Positions 1 through 9,409 are shown, numbered from the stretch's first letter. The stretch: DNA of 64,000 nucleotides from CAVUFH01 sp963740835 (GCA_963740835.1 CAVUFH010000003.1:1426001-1490000); one strand, 5' to 3'. The notes: generated from the letters alone by a model not told the origin. Made by a program: numbers and translations.

Positions 1-534
1 GTGACGATGGACCGTCAACCGGCCGTCCGAGGTGGCGCGGAGCCGCTCCAGCTCGTCGCCGAAGATGACGGAGTCATTGCTGCGGTTGGCGTACACGAGC
101 ATGATCGGGCGCCGCGTGGTCGTGAGTGCGGTCTTGATGATCGACACCACCGGCGTGATCCCGCTGCCCCCGGCGAACGCGACGATGGGCGTGTCGGAAT
201 CCCGCAGCACGAACAGCCCTGTCGGGCGCATCACGTCGATGGTCTCGCCGGGTGCGAGAGCGTCGTTCATCCAGTTCGACATCCGGCCCCCCGGCACGCG
301 CTTGACGGTCGTGGTCAGCGGATCGCCAACGTCGGGCGAGCTCGACATCGAGTAGCAGCGGACCACCTGCTCGCCGTCGATCTCGGCACGGAAGGTGCAG
401 AACTGCCCGGCCGAATACGCGAACGTGGCGGTGAGCGCGGGCGGCACGTCGAGGACGAACGACCGGGTGTCGGCGGTCTCGTCGACGACGGCGACGACCG
501 GGAGCGCGTGGTAGGTGTGGTCGGGCAGCAGCAT
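1..534 (-). CDS. ferredoxin-NAD(P)H reductase, KshB-like oxygenase reductase (partial, C-terminus off the window)
   Basis: This is the N-terminal 178 residues of a ferredoxin-reductase-type flavoprotein that would pass electrons from NAD(P)H through FAD, and usually a C-terminal plant-type [2Fe-2S] domain, to an oxygenase. The flavin-binding signature RCYSMSSSP starts near residue 59. The nucleotide-binding GGSGITP lies near residues 121-127. The iron-sulfur domain would be beyond base 1 and cannot be confirmed. ATG 534 is chosen because GGGGAT lies just upstream; an in-frame ATG at 576 would add 14 residues but has no clear ribosome site. It is divergent from the CoA ligase at 640. It could serve a Rieske oxygenase or other oxygenase; no partner is visible here. 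Confidence 0.85.
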   Translation of the reverse strand, partial: MLLPDHTYHALPVVAVVDETADTRSFVLDVPPALTATFAYSAGQFCTFRAEIDGEQVVRCYSMSSSPDVGDPLTTTVKRVPGGRMSNWMNDALAPGETIDVMRPTGLFVLRDSDTPIVAFAGGSGITPVVSIIKTALTTTRRPIMLVYANRSNDSVIFGDELERLRATSDGRLTVHRH

Positions 535-639
535 CTGCGATCCCCGGTCGGGCGGATCGAGCGATGATAATGGCATCTTCGTTTTCTGCAAACGTTCTTT
601 CCGCGTGCGCTAGTGTCGGCGCGTGGCGACGGGGAGTCG

Positions 640-2310
640 ATGACCCGCGAACGGCCGGTGCCGGTACGGCCGGTGCCCGCGGCCCGGCGCGCGCGCTACC
701 TCGCGGAGGGGTGGTGGACCGACGACACGCTGGGCGGGCTCGTCGACCGATCGCTGCGCGCCACACCTGACGCGACCGTCAGCATCTGGTCCGAGACCCG
801 CCCGTGGCAAGGGACGTACGCGGCGATCCACTCCGAAGCGCGGCGTCTCGTCACCGCGCTCGCGGACGCGGGGCTGGAGCGCGGCGATGTCGTCGCGTTC
901 CAGCTCCCGAACTGGAGGGAAGCGGTCGTCGCGTTCTACGGCCTCGCCCTGGGCGGGTACGTGCTCGTGCCGATCGTGCACATTTACGGTCCCAAGGAAG
1001 TGCGTTTCATCCTCGGCGAGAGCCGGGCGCGCGCCTACATCTCTGCCGACCACTACGGCCACGTCGACAACATCGACATCATCGACGGCGCCGCGCCCCG
1101 CACGCTTCCCGATCTGGCGTGGCACGTCGTCGTCGGTCCGGTCGATCCGGCGCCGGCGCCGGCACCGCGCGTACACCGGGTCGGCTGGGACGTCGTCGAC
1201 GCGGCCGCGCCGAGTTCCCCGCTCGACGCACCCGATCCCGATGACGTCTGCGTGATCGCGTACACGTCGGGGACCACGAGCGATCCCAAAGGCGTGATGC
1301 ACACCCACCGGACGCTGCTCGCCGAGCTGCTGCACATGCGCGCCTGGATCACGCCCGGATCACCGAACCTGATGGGGTCGCCCGTCACCCACGCCACCGG
1401 CATGTTGGGTGCGGTGCTCGCGCCCATGGAGCAAGGCCAAGCCATCCATCTGATCGACCGGTGGGATCCGACGCGCGTGCTCGACGTCATGCTCGAAGCC
1501 GATGTCGGCGCGGGAACCGGCGCGTCCGTCTTCCTCGCGAGCATCCTCGACCATCCCGGTTTCACGCCGGAACACGCGCGGCGGATGCGGCGCGTCGGGC
1601 TCGGCGGCGCGCCGGTGCCGCCCGCGCTCGGCGAACGCGCCGCCGCGCACGGCATCGCGATCGTGCGGGCCTACGGCTCGACGGAGCATCCCTCGGTCAC
1701 CGGGTGTGGCTTCGAGGACCCCGCGGCCAAGCGGCACGGCACCGACGGCCGGCCGCTGACGGGCGTCGAGATCCGTCTCGTCGACGCCGACGGTGTCGAT
1801 GTGGGCCCGGGGACGGCCGGCGAGATCTGGTCACGCGGCCCCGACCTCTGCGCCGGCTACACCGATCCCGCGCTGACCGCGGCTGCGTTCGACGCCGACG
1901 GCTGGTTCCGCACCGGTGACATGGGTGTCGTCGACACCGATGGCTTCCTCACGATCACGGACCGGCTGAAGGACGTGATCATCCGGGGTGGCGAGAACAT
2001 CTCCGCGGCCGAGATCGAAGACGCCCTCGCAACCCTCCCGCTGGTCGCCGAGGTCGTCGTGGTCGCCGCGCCCGACGCGCGGCTCGGCGAGCACGCGTGC
2101 GCGTTGGTCCGGCTCGCGCCGGGCGTACCCACGATCGACCTCACCGACGTCACGGCCCACCTCGAACAGATCGGCGTGGCCCGGCAGAAGTGGCCGGAAG
2201 CGCTGCGCGTCGTCCCCGATTTTCCCCGCACCGCATCGGGCAAGGTGCGCAAGGTCGATCTCCGGCAGCAGTTGCGCGCCGAGGCGTCTGACACCAGGCT
2301 CGGTACGTGA
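640..2310 (+). CDS. AMP-forming acyl-CoA synthetase (FadD/cyclohexanecarboxylate-CoA ligase-like)
   Basis: An ANL-family ligase of 556 residues that would activate a carboxylic acid with ATP and CoA through an acyl-adenylate. The phosphate-binding motif YTSGTTSDPKG is near residues 208-218. GENISAAEIED marks the hinge and C-terminal domain. The catalytic lysine motif TASGKVRK is near residue 536. ATG 640 is preferred over GTG 613 because GGGGAG sits just before it, though spacing is short, and nothing resembling a ribosome site precedes the GTG. Its stop overlaps the GTG of the next gene (GTGA), so the two are probably translationally coupled. Substrate is not predictable. Confidence 0.93.
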   Translation: MTRERPVPVRPVPAARRARYLAEGWWTDDTLGGLVDRSLRATPDATVSIWSETRPWQGTYAAIHSEARRLVTALADAGLERGDVVAFQLPNWREAVVAFYGLALGGYVLVPIVHIYGPKEVRFILGESRARAYISADHYGHVDNIDIIDGAAPRTLPDLAWHVVVGPVDPAPAPAPRVHRVGWDVVDAAAPSSPLDAPDPDDVCVIAYTSGTTSDPKGVMHTHRTLLAELLHMRAWITPGSPNLMGSPVTHATGMLGAVLAPMEQGQAIHLIDRWDPTRVLDVMLEADVGAGTGASVFLASILDHPGFTPEHARRMRRVGLGGAPVPPALGERAAAHGIAIVRAYGSTEHPSVTGCGFEDPAAKRHGTDGRPLTGVEIRLVDADGVDVGPGTAGEIWSRGPDLCAGYTDPALTAAAFDADGWFRTGDMGVVDTDGFLTITDRLKDVIIRGGENISAAEIEDALATLPLVAEVVVVAAPDARLGEHACALVRLAPGVPTIDLTDVTAHLEQIGVARQKWPEALRVVPDFPRTASGKVRKVDLRQQLRAEASDTRLGT

Positions 2311-3161
2311 GCATCGGCGCGCGCGAGTCGTTCCGCACGATCGAAGTCGCGCCCGTCGCGGGCGCGCTCGGCGCGGAGATCACTGGCATCGATCTGGCCC
2401 GCGTCGTGCCCGAAGAGACGGTGCGCGAGATCCGGCAGGCCTGGCTCGATCACCTCGTGATCTTCTTCCGCGACCAAGACCTCGATCCCGAGCAGTTCCT
2501 CGCTTTCGCGCGCCGGATCGGCGACCCGGTCGAGTACCCGTTCGTGCCCGGCATCGAGGGCTACCCCGAGATCATCGCGGTCACCAAGCTCCCGCACGAG
2601 ACGACGAACTTCGGCGGCATCTGGCACAGCGACACCGTGTATCTCGAGCGGCCGCCGATGGCGACGATGCTGATCGCGCGCGAAGTGCCGCCGTCCGGCG
2701 GCGACACGCTGTTCGCCAGCATGCACGCGGCATACGACGCACTGTCTCCGGAGCTGCAACGCGTGCTGGGCGGTCTGCGCGCGGTCAACAGTTCGGCGCT
2801 CGCCGCGGTGTCGAAGACGCGCGAGGACCGTATCCGCGACGGCGGCGGCGACGACACGACCGAGTACCTCGCGGAGCACCCCGTGATCCGCACCCATCCG
2901 GAGACCGGGCGCAAGGGGATCTACGTCAACGTCGCGCACACCGCGTGCTTCGCGGGCATGACGGAAGAGGAGAGCCGGCCGCTGCTGGAGTACCTCTTCG
3001 GGCACTCCGTGCGGCCGGAGTTCACGTGCCGGTTCCGCTGGCGACCGGGGTCGATCGCGCTGTGGGACAACCGCGGCGCGATGCACAACCCCATCAACGA
3101 CTACCACGGCTACACCCGCCGGATGCACCGCATCACGCTCGCGGGCGACGTGCCGGTCTGA
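2307..3161 (+). CDS. TauD/TfdA-family Fe(II)/2-oxoglutarate dioxygenase
   Basis: A 284-residue alpha-ketoglutarate-dependent dioxygenase. The facial triad is visible: H-x-D in GGIWHSDTVYLE near residue 107 and the distal histidine in WDNRGAMHNP. The 2-oxoglutarate-binding arginine lies in the following RRMHR segment. Members hydroxylate taurine, 2,4-D, sulfate esters and other small acids, so the true substrate is open. The GTG start overlaps the ligase stop, and the next ligase begins 1 nt after its own stop. It therefore sits inside a CoA-activation operon, which suggests an acyl or carboxylate substrate rather than a sulfonate. Confidence 0.9.
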   Translation: MSIGARESFRTIEVAPVAGALGAEITGIDLARVVPEETVREIRQAWLDHLVIFFRDQDLDPEQFLAFARRIGDPVEYPFVPGIEGYPEIIAVTKLPHETTNFGGIWHSDTVYLERPPMATMLIAREVPPSGGDTLFASMHAAYDALSPELQRVLGGLRAVNSSALAAVSKTREDRIRDGGGDDTTEYLAEHPVIRTHPETGRKGIYVNVAHTACFAGMTEEESRPLLEYLFGHSVRPEFTCRFRWRPGSIALWDNRGAMHNPINDYHGYTRRMHRITLAGDVPV

Positions 3162-3162
3162 C

Positions 3163-4761
3163 ATGGGATCGCCTGAGCGCAGCGAAGTCATCTGGGCGAC
3201 GATCCCCGCGATGGTGCGGGACGGCGCGCGCCGCTTCGGCAACGCGGAGGCAGTGGTCGACGGTGACCGGCGTCTCAGCTTCACCGACCTGGCTGCGTCG
3301 GTCACCGATGCGGCGCGCGCGCTCATCGCCTGCGGTGTCGCGCCCGGTGAGCGCGTCGCGGTGTGGGCGCCGAACTCGCTCGAGTGGATCGTCGCCGCAC
3401 TCGGCGTCACGACCGCCGGCGGCGTGCTCGTACCGGTGAACACGCGCTTCCGCGGTGCCGAAGCCGCGTACATCCTCGCCCGCAGCAACGCGCGCGTGCT
3501 GTGCACCGTGCGCGGGTTCCTCGACACCGACTATCCCGCCCTCCTCGCCGAGGCCGGCGTCGAGTTGCCGGCGCTCGCGCACAGAGTCCTGCTCGCCGGT
3601 GCTCAGCGCGGGACTCACGAGCTCACTTGGGACGCATTCCTCGAACGCGGCCGCACCACCCCGGCGCAGGAGGTCGATGCGCGCGTTGCCGCGCTCGGCC
3701 CCGACGACCCGAGCGACGTCGTGTTCACCTCGGGCACCACCGGCAGCCCGAAGGGTGTCGTCATGACGCACGGGCAGACGCTGCGCGCGTACCTCGACTG
3801 GTGCGACTGGGCCGGACTGCGAACCGGCGATCGCTACCTGATCGTCAACCCGTTCTTCCACATCTTCGGGTACAAGGCCGGCTGCCTCGCGTCGCTGATG
3901 CGCGGCGCGACCATCTTCCCGCTCGCGGTGTTCGACCCGGCCGTCGTGCTCGACGTCGTGGAACGCGAGCAGATCACGGTGCTGCCCGGCGCGCCGACCA
4001 TCTACCAGTCGCTGCTCGACCACCCGGATCACACGCGTCGCGACATCTCGAGCCTGCGGCTCGCGGTCACCGGCGCGGCCGACATCCCGGTCGAGCTCAT
4101 CCGCCGGGTGCGCGAAGAGCTCCCGTTCGACCGCATCCTCACCGGTTACGGGTTGACCGAAGCGGGCACGGTCACCGGCAGCAAGCCCGGCGACGACTTC
4201 GAACACGTGGCCGCCACGGTCGGCGTGCCGTGGACCGGCTTCGAGGTCCGCACGGTTTCCGAAGCCGGCACCGACACCGCGCCGGACGAACCCGGTGAAG
4301 TCGTGGTCCGCGGCGAAACGGTGATGCGCGGCTACCTCGACGACCCGGAAGCCACCGCCGCCGCGATCGATACCGAGGGATGGCTGCACACCGGTGACCT
4401 GGGAACGTTCGACGCCGATGGCTACCTCCGCATCGTCGGGCGCATCAAGGACATGTTCATCGTCGGCGGCTTCAACGCGTACCCAGCCGAGATCGAGAAT
4501 GTGCTCTTGCGCCATCCGCTCGTCGCGCAGGCGGCCGTGATCGGCGTGCCCGACGAACGCCTCGGCGAGGTCGGGATGGCGTTCCTCGTGCTCGATCCGG
4601 GCGCATCCGTCGGTGCGGCGGAAATCATCGAGTGGTCGCGCGCGCAGATGGCGAACTTCAAAGCGCCGCGGTTCGTCGAGTTCGTGGACGCGTTGCCGGT
4701 GAACGCGACGGGCAAGGTCGTGAAGGACGAATTGCGGGCGCGCCGAGAAGGGAGCAGCTGA
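3163..4761 (+). CDS. AMP-forming acyl-CoA synthetase (FadD3-like)
   Basis: A second ANL-family ligase of 532 residues. Motif FTSGTTGSPKG is near residues 188-198, GYGLTEAGTV forms the A5 region, and the C-terminal lysine is in NATGKVVKDE near residue 515. The sequence resembles FadD3-type ligases that activate ring-derived acids in actinobacteria, but this is a family-level impression and not proof of substrate. The stop codon overlaps the next ATG (TGATG). Two ligases in one operon may act on different intermediates or chain lengths. Confidence 0.92.
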   Translation: MGSPERSEVIWATIPAMVRDGARRFGNAEAVVDGDRRLSFTDLAASVTDAARALIACGVAPGERVAVWAPNSLEWIVAALGVTTAGGVLVPVNTRFRGAEAAYILARSNARVLCTVRGFLDTDYPALLAEAGVELPALAHRVLLAGAQRGTHELTWDAFLERGRTTPAQEVDARVAALGPDDPSDVVFTSGTTGSPKGVVMTHGQTLRAYLDWCDWAGLRTGDRYLIVNPFFHIFGYKAGCLASLMRGATIFPLAVFDPAVVLDVVEREQITVLPGAPTIYQSLLDHPDHTRRDISSLRLAVTGAADIPVELIRRVREELPFDRILTGYGLTEAGTVTGSKPGDDFEHVAATVGVPWTGFEVRTVSEAGTDTAPDEPGEVVVRGETVMRGYLDDPEATAAAIDTEGWLHTGDLGTFDADGYLRIVGRIKDMFIVGGFNAYPAEIENVLLRHPLVAQAAVIGVPDERLGEVGMAFLVLDPGASVGAAEIIEWSRAQMANFKAPRFVEFVDALPVNATGKVVKDELRARREGSS

Positions 4762-5189
4762 TGGCGAGCGTGCCGGTGGCCGAGGGTGTGTTCACGTGGC
4801 CGAGCGACGCGCCGCAGTTGATCGGGAGCCGCTGCCGCGCGTGCGAGATCGTCACCTTCCCCGCGCAGGACTCGTGCCCGCGCTGCGCGTCGACCGCGAT
4901 GGAGGAACAGCTCTTGTCGCGGCGGGGGCGGTTGTGGGCGTGGACGACCCAGGATTTCCCGCCGCCCTCGCCGCCCTACACCGGTCCGACGGGCAAGGCG
5001 TTCGTCCCGTTCGGAGTCGGATATGTCGAGCTCCCCGGCGAAGTGAAGGTCGAGACCCGGCTCACGGAGTCCGACCCCGCGGTGCTCGCCGTGGGCATGG
5101 AGATGGAGTTGGTCGTGGTGCCGTTCCGTGCCGACGACGACGGCAACGACGTCGTGACGTTCGCGTTCCAGCCGGTGAAGGAGCATTGA
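4761..5189 (+). CDS. DUF35 OB-fold protein with zinc ribbon (acyl-CoA-binding partner of thiolase)
   Basis: A 142-residue DUF35 protein. The N-terminal rubredoxin-like zinc ribbon has paired cysteines in CRACEI and SCPRCAS, followed by an OB-fold with the family run RGRLWAWTTQ. Such proteins bind acyl-CoA and form obligate complexes with thiolase or lipid-transfer proteins; the DUF35 domain of ChsH2 with Ltp2 is the described example. The directly following thiolase-like gene fits this exactly. ATG 4761 overlaps the upstream stop by one base. Confidence 0.87.
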   Translation: MASVPVAEGVFTWPSDAPQLIGSRCRACEIVTFPAQDSCPRCASTAMEEQLLSRRGRLWAWTTQDFPPPSPPYTGPTGKAFVPFGVGYVELPGEVKVETRLTESDPAVLAVGMEMELVVVPFRADDDGNDVVTFAFQPVKEH

Positions 5190-5190
5190 G

Positions 5191-6333
5191 ATGGATGTGG
5201 CGATCGTGGGCGTGGGCTTGCACCCCTTCGGGCGCTTCGGCGAAGTCACCGGCATCGAGATGGGCGCGATCGCGATCCGGCGCGCCCTCGCCGACGCCGG
5301 CGTCGAGTGGCGCGACATCCAGTTCGCGTTCGGTGGGAGCTACGAGGTCGACAACCCCGATGCGGTCGTCGCGCTGTTGGGACTCACCGGCATCCCGTTC
5401 ACCGACGTCTACAACGGGTGCGCGACTGCGGCCAGCGCGCTGACGCTGGCGGCGAACACCATTCGCCTCGGCGACTCGGACCTCGGCATCGCGGTCGGGA
5501 TGGACAAGCACATCCCCGGCGCGTTCAGCGCCGACCCCCGCCTCTACGCGTGCCCTTCGTGGTACGGCGAACTCGGTCAGTTCATGACGACGAAGTTCTT
5601 CGGTATGAAGATCAACAAGTACATGCACGACTACGGCATCTCCCAGGAGACGCTCGCGAGGGTCGCGGCGAAGAGCTATCGCAACGGCGCGCTGAATCCG
5701 AACGCGTTCCGGCGCAAGCCGCTCTCCGAGGAGGAGATCCTGGCGTCCCCGATGCTCAACTACCCGCTCACGCAGTACATGTTCTGCAGCCCAGACGAAG
5801 GCGCGGCCGCCGTGGTGCTCTGCAAGGCCGAGCACGCGCACCGCTACACCGACAAGCCGATCTATCTATGTGCGACGACGGTGCGGACGCGGCGGTTGGG
5901 TGCGTTCGAGGTTCACAGCCCGTGGCTCCCGATCGAGGAGACCGTCGGCGCCACTGTCGACGCATCGCGTGCGGCGTACGAGATGGCCGGCATCGGTCCG
6001 GAGCATGTCGACGTGATCCAGCTGCAGGACACCGACGCGGGCGCCGAGGTCATCCACCTCGCGGAGAACGGCTTCTGCGCGGACGGCGAGCAGGAAGCTC
6101 TGGTCGCCGACGGCGCGCTCGAGATCGACGGCCGGCTGCCCGTGAACACCGACGGTGGACTCATCGCGAACGGCGAACCGATCGGCGCGTCGGGCCTGCG
6201 GCAGGTGCACGAAATCGTGCTGCAACTGCGCGGCGACGCGGCCGAACGCCAAGTGCCGGGCAACCCGAAGGTCGGGTACACGCAGCTCTACGGCGCGCCC
6301 GGCACGGCCGGGGTCTCGATCCTCTCGACGTGA
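5191..6333 (+). CDS. thiolase-superfamily lipid-transfer protein (SCP-x/Ltp-like)
   Basis: A thiolase-fold protein of 380 residues. The nucleophile region is kept (VYNGCATAASAL, Cys77). The usual GHPxGxSG motif that supplies a catalytic histidine reads GEPIGASG, with Glu329 at that position. It probably works with the DUF35 protein encoded just upstream, and may catalyse retro-aldol or Claisen-type C-C cleavage of an acyl-CoA rather than classical thiolysis. The N-terminus lacks the long beta-ketothiolase extension, as in Ltp proteins. The next gene starts inside its stop codon. Confidence 0.85.
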   Translation: MDVAIVGVGLHPFGRFGEVTGIEMGAIAIRRALADAGVEWRDIQFAFGGSYEVDNPDAVVALLGLTGIPFTDVYNGCATAASALTLAANTIRLGDSDLGIAVGMDKHIPGAFSADPRLYACPSWYGELGQFMTTKFFGMKINKYMHDYGISQETLARVAAKSYRNGALNPNAFRRKPLSEEEILASPMLNYPLTQYMFCSPDEGAAAVVLCKAEHAHRYTDKPIYLCATTVRTRRLGAFEVHSPWLPIEETVGATVDASRAAYEMAGIGPEHVDVIQLQDTDAGAEVIHLAENGFCADGEQEALVADGALEIDGRLPVNTDGGLIANGEPIGASGLRQVHEIVLQLRGDAAERQVPGNPKVGYTQLYGAPGTAGVSILST

Positions 6334-7145
6334 ATGCGAGCCCCGAGCCCGAGTTCCGCCGCGACCTGTTTCGCGGGACCGCCCGCTTCTACGACGAGTT
6401 CCGTGTTCCCTATCCTGCGTCGATGCTCGACGACCTGTGTCGCCGCGCGAACGCGACCGGACGCGGCCGGCTGCTCGACATCGCGTGTGGCACCGGCCAG
6501 CTCGCGTTCGGTCTCGCCTCGTGCTTCGCCCAGGTCTGCGCAGTAGATCAGGAACCCGAGGCCGTCGACCTCGCGCGCACCAATGCGCGTGCGCGCGGCG
6601 TCGACAACATCGAGTGGGTCAGCGCCCGGGCGGAGGACGTCGTGGCGGACCACGACATCGACCTGGTCGTCATCGGGAACGCGTTCCACCGGCTGCACCG
6701 CCGGCGCGTGGCCGAAGCGGCGCGCGGATGGCTGGTGCCGGGTGGGCACCTCGCGGTGGTGTGGAACAACTCACCATGGGACGGCGACCAGGAATGGCAG
6801 CACGCGCTCGGCCGGATCGTGCGTGAGTGGGTTGCGATCGCCGGCGCCGAAGATCGCGTTCCGGCCGGCTACCGCCGCTCCTTGACCGAAGCGCCCCACG
6901 CGGCGGTGCTCACCGAAGCCGGCTTCGAGATCGTCGGCGACTACGACTTCCCGACTCCGTACGAGTGGACCGTCGCGCGCCTGACCGGCTTCCTGTACTC
7001 GACCTCGGTGCTCTCACGGGCCGCGCTCGGCGCACACGCGCCCGCGTTCGAGCAGGATGTCCGCGCCCGACTCCTGGCGGTCGCGCCGGACAATGGGCTG
7101 CGCGAGACGATCGCCTACAGCTACACGTTCGCGCGCAGCCGCTGA
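6330..7145 (+). CDS. class I SAM-dependent methyltransferase
   Basis: A 271-residue class I methyltransferase with SAM-binding motif LLDIACGTGQLAF near residue 50 and acidic motif II in VCAVDQEPEAV. GTG 6330 is used because it is in frame and overlaps the thiolase stop; the ATG at 6334 is out of frame. The C-terminal half is generic and gives no substrate clue. Its place in the acyl-CoA operon suggests methylation of an intermediate, a product or an exported derivative, but that is inference. No promoter-like gap separates it from the thiolase, so it is most likely co-transcribed. Confidence 0.85.
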   Translation: MNASPEPEFRRDLFRGTARFYDEFRVPYPASMLDDLCRRANATGRGRLLDIACGTGQLAFGLASCFAQVCAVDQEPEAVDLARTNARARGVDNIEWVSARAEDVVADHDIDLVVIGNAFHRLHRRRVAEAARGWLVPGGHLAVVWNNSPWDGDQEWQHALGRIVREWVAIAGAEDRVPAGYRRSLTEAPHAAVLTEAGFEIVGDYDFPTPYEWTVARLTGFLYSTSVLSRAALGAHAPAFEQDVRARLLAVAPDNGLRETIAYSYTFARSR

Positions 7146-7173
7146 ACCGATCGCCCGGCGCCCGCGCGAGTAT

Positions 7174-7204
7174 TGCGTTCTCTTTTTTGTAGAACTACGT
7201 TTCC
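7174..7204 (+). promoter_or_regulatory. promoter-proximal element shared with 23482-23512
   Basis: TGCGTTCTC, then AAC at +19 and ACGTT at +23, lies immediately before the acyl-CoA dehydrogenase GTG at 7209. The same three blocks with the same spacing occur before the gene at 23531. The stretch is markedly AT-richer than its surroundings. It may be a promoter, with TAGAAC as a -10-like hexamer, or a common operator. Two copies are the only evidence. Confidence 0.4.
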
Positions 7205-7208
7205 GGAC

Positions 7209-8249
7209 GTGGACACCCGGGATACGGCCGAGCAGGCCGAGCTCCGCCGCGCCGCGCGCCGGCTCGCCCGCGAACTCGGGCCGGGCACCGTTCCCGGGCT
7301 CGACGACGTGACGCGGGCCAAGCGCCTGGCCGCCGCGGTCCGCGACGCGGGCTGGTTGGAGCTGCGGGACGATGCCGGGGGCGGCGCGCCGCTCGCAAGT
7401 GGGGTGGAAGCCGGGATCGTCGGGGACGCGCTCGGCGCATCGGTGGCCGACGTCGCGTTCGCGGGGCCGGTGCTCGCGGCCGAACTCGCCCGCCGGGCCG
7501 GCGTCCGCCCTCCGGACGGCGCCGTGGTCGCGTTCGCGGCGGATCTCTGCTCGGCCGCGCCCCTCCACGAGGTCGTCACGACGGCGGCGGCGTATGCCGT
7601 CGACGCCACCGACGATCCGACCGGCGGCGCGTACGTCCTGGTGGCCGAGCCGGTCGGCTACCGACTCGCGGTCGTGGCCGTCGACGCACCGGCCGGCGAG
7701 TCCGGCGCGGATCTCACGCGCGTGGTGCGGCTCGTCGCCCCGGGCGCGGCAGCCGTACCCGTCGACGACCAGCGCCGATTGCTCACCGACGATGACCTCG
7801 ACGCGTGGACCGCGCTCGGCCTCGCGCTCACGAGCGCGGACCTGGTGGGGTGCATGCGCGGGGTGCTCGATGCAACCGTCGCGTACGCGGCCGAACGTCG
7901 CCAGTACGGCGTCCCGGTCGGCTCGTTCCAGGCCGTGCAGCACCTGCTCGCCGAGGCCCACTGCCTCATGGAGGGCTCGCGCAGCGTCGCGCTGCACGCG
8001 TCGTGGGCCGTCGACGATCTCGCGCCGGCCGACGCGCTCGCGGCCGGCCGCGTGGCCAAGGCGTATTGCGCGCGCGCGGCGCGCACCGTGTGCGAGACCG
8101 CGGTGCAGGTCCACGGCGGTATCGGCAACACGTGGGAATGCATCGTGCACGTGTACCTGCGGCGCGCGCTGCTCTCGTCGCAGTGGTTCGGCGACGAGAG
8201 CGTGCAACTGTGCGCGTTGCAGGAATCTCGACTCGGAGTTGCGGGCTGA
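7209..8249 (+). CDS. acyl-CoA dehydrogenase, small/partner subunit
   Basis: A 346-residue acyl-CoA dehydrogenase-like protein. The C-terminal flavin-domain signature VQVHGGIGNTWE is intact, but the N-terminal region is degenerate, as in one subunit of the actinobacterial alpha2beta2 dehydrogenases (ChsE/FadE type). The next gene is a full-type acyl-CoA dehydrogenase whose ATG overlaps this stop (TGATG), supporting a heteromeric enzyme. GTG 7209 is chosen because the protein aligns from there and a short leader follows the element at 7174-7204; the upstream in-frame TTG at 7173 lies inside that element. Confidence 0.87.
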   Translation: MDTRDTAEQAELRRAARRLARELGPGTVPGLDDVTRAKRLAAAVRDAGWLELRDDAGGGAPLASGVEAGIVGDALGASVADVAFAGPVLAAELARRAGVRPPDGAVVAFAADLCSAAPLHEVVTTAAAYAVDATDDPTGGAYVLVAEPVGYRLAVVAVDAPAGESGADLTRVVRLVAPGAAAVPVDDQRRLLTDDDLDAWTALGLALTSADLVGCMRGVLDATVAYAAERRQYGVPVGSFQAVQHLLAEAHCLMEGSRSVALHASWAVDDLAPADALAAGRVAKAYCARAARTVCETAVQVHGGIGNTWECIVHVYLRRALLSSQWFGDESVQLCALQESRLGVAG

Positions 8250-9381
8250 TGGACTTCCGTGACTCGCCGGCCGAGTCCGAGTTCCGCGCCCGCCTGCGGG
8301 CCTGGCTCGCCGGCAACAACCCCGGGCTGCCGGCATCGTCGACCGACGACGAGTACTGGGCTCGCCAGGCGGAATGGCACACGTCGCTCTACGACGCCGG
8401 GTTCTTCGGGCTGAGCTGGCCCACCCGCTACGGCGGCCAAGATCTCCCGACGGTGTTCGACGTCATCCTCGACGAGGAGCTCGCGGCCACGGGCGCGCCA
8501 CCCCGCCCGAGCCTCGGATACCTCGTGCAAGGGATCGGCACTCACGGCAGCGACGCGATCAAGGATCGCTTCCTCCCGGGTCTGATCAGCGGGCGCGAAC
8601 GCTGGTGCCAGGGCTTCAGCGAGCCCGACGCGGGCTCGGATCTCGCCTCGCTGCGCACCACCGCGACCCGCGACGGCGACGAGTACGTCATCCACGGTCA
8701 CAAGATCTGGACCAGCTACTCGGACGTCGCCGGCTGGTGCATCCTCCTCGCGGCACCGATGCGGACGTCCCGAAGCACAAGGGTTTGTCGGCATTCGCGG
8801 TCCCGATGCATCAACCCGGGATCGAGCAACGGCCGCTGCGCATGATCAATGGCATCACCACCGAGTTCGGCCAGGTGCGGTTCGACGGCGCGCGGGTCGC
8901 GGCCGCCAACATGATCGGCGCGCCCGGCGAGGGTTGGCGGGTCGCGATGACGATCGTGAGCCACGAACGCGAACCCGGCGAGCTCGGCTACGTCGCCCGC
9001 TACGCGAAGACGGTGAAGGAGCTCGAACAGCTCGTGCGCGCGGATCCCGACGCGTACCGCGCCGACCAGCGCGATGCCGTCGTGTGGGCCCACGTCCAGG
9101 TCGAGATGCTCCGGCGGCACGTGTGCCGCCGCCTCTCGGAGCGGCTCGACGGTGTCGACCACGGCCCGGGCGGTTCCATCGACAAGCTGCTGATGACCTG
9201 GGTCGAGCAGACCGTCGGCGCGGCCGCGCTGGCCGTGTCAGGATCGCGGGCCGTGCTCGACGGTGACGACGTCGGGCTGAAGCTCTACTTGTACAGCCGG
9301 GCGCAGAGCGTCATGGGCGGGACGTCGCAGATCCAGAAGAACATCGTCGCCACCCGCATCCTCGGGCTCCCGACCGCCTGA
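8249..9381 (+). pseudogene. acyl-CoA dehydrogenase, large subunit, apparent 1-nt frameshift
   Basis: Two adjacent frames together encode a normal acyl-CoA dehydrogenase. Residues up to DVAGWCILLA are read from ATG 8249. The frame then changes and continues from TDADVPKHKG to the terminal TSQIQKNIVATRILG. The break is near 8752, where GCGGC stands where GCGCGC would restore ...LLARTD.... One added base gives 377 residues, a family-typical length. FAD/substrate motifs WCQGFSEPDAGSD and the C-terminal MGGTSQ are intact. I expect a functional enzyme pairing with the upstream subunit, with the frameshift most likely a read error; a real null allele is the alternative. Confidence 0.85.
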
Positions 9382-9409
9382 GGTCCTTCCTTCCAACAAA
9401 GGACTCTTG

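Noticed and set aside
587..601. LexA/SOS-like box or KstR-type site near AAACGTT in the 577-639 promoter
   Set aside because: The half-sites do not have the spacing of an actinobacterial SOS box or of the KstR consensus.
1857..3527. Very long antisense open frames across many genes (here and at 9706-11604, 26695-28398, 30620-31891, 46736-49030)
   Set aside because: They mirror the third-position GC bias of the opposite strand, have Arg/Ala/Gly-rich composition without family motifs, and lie entirely over well-supported genes.
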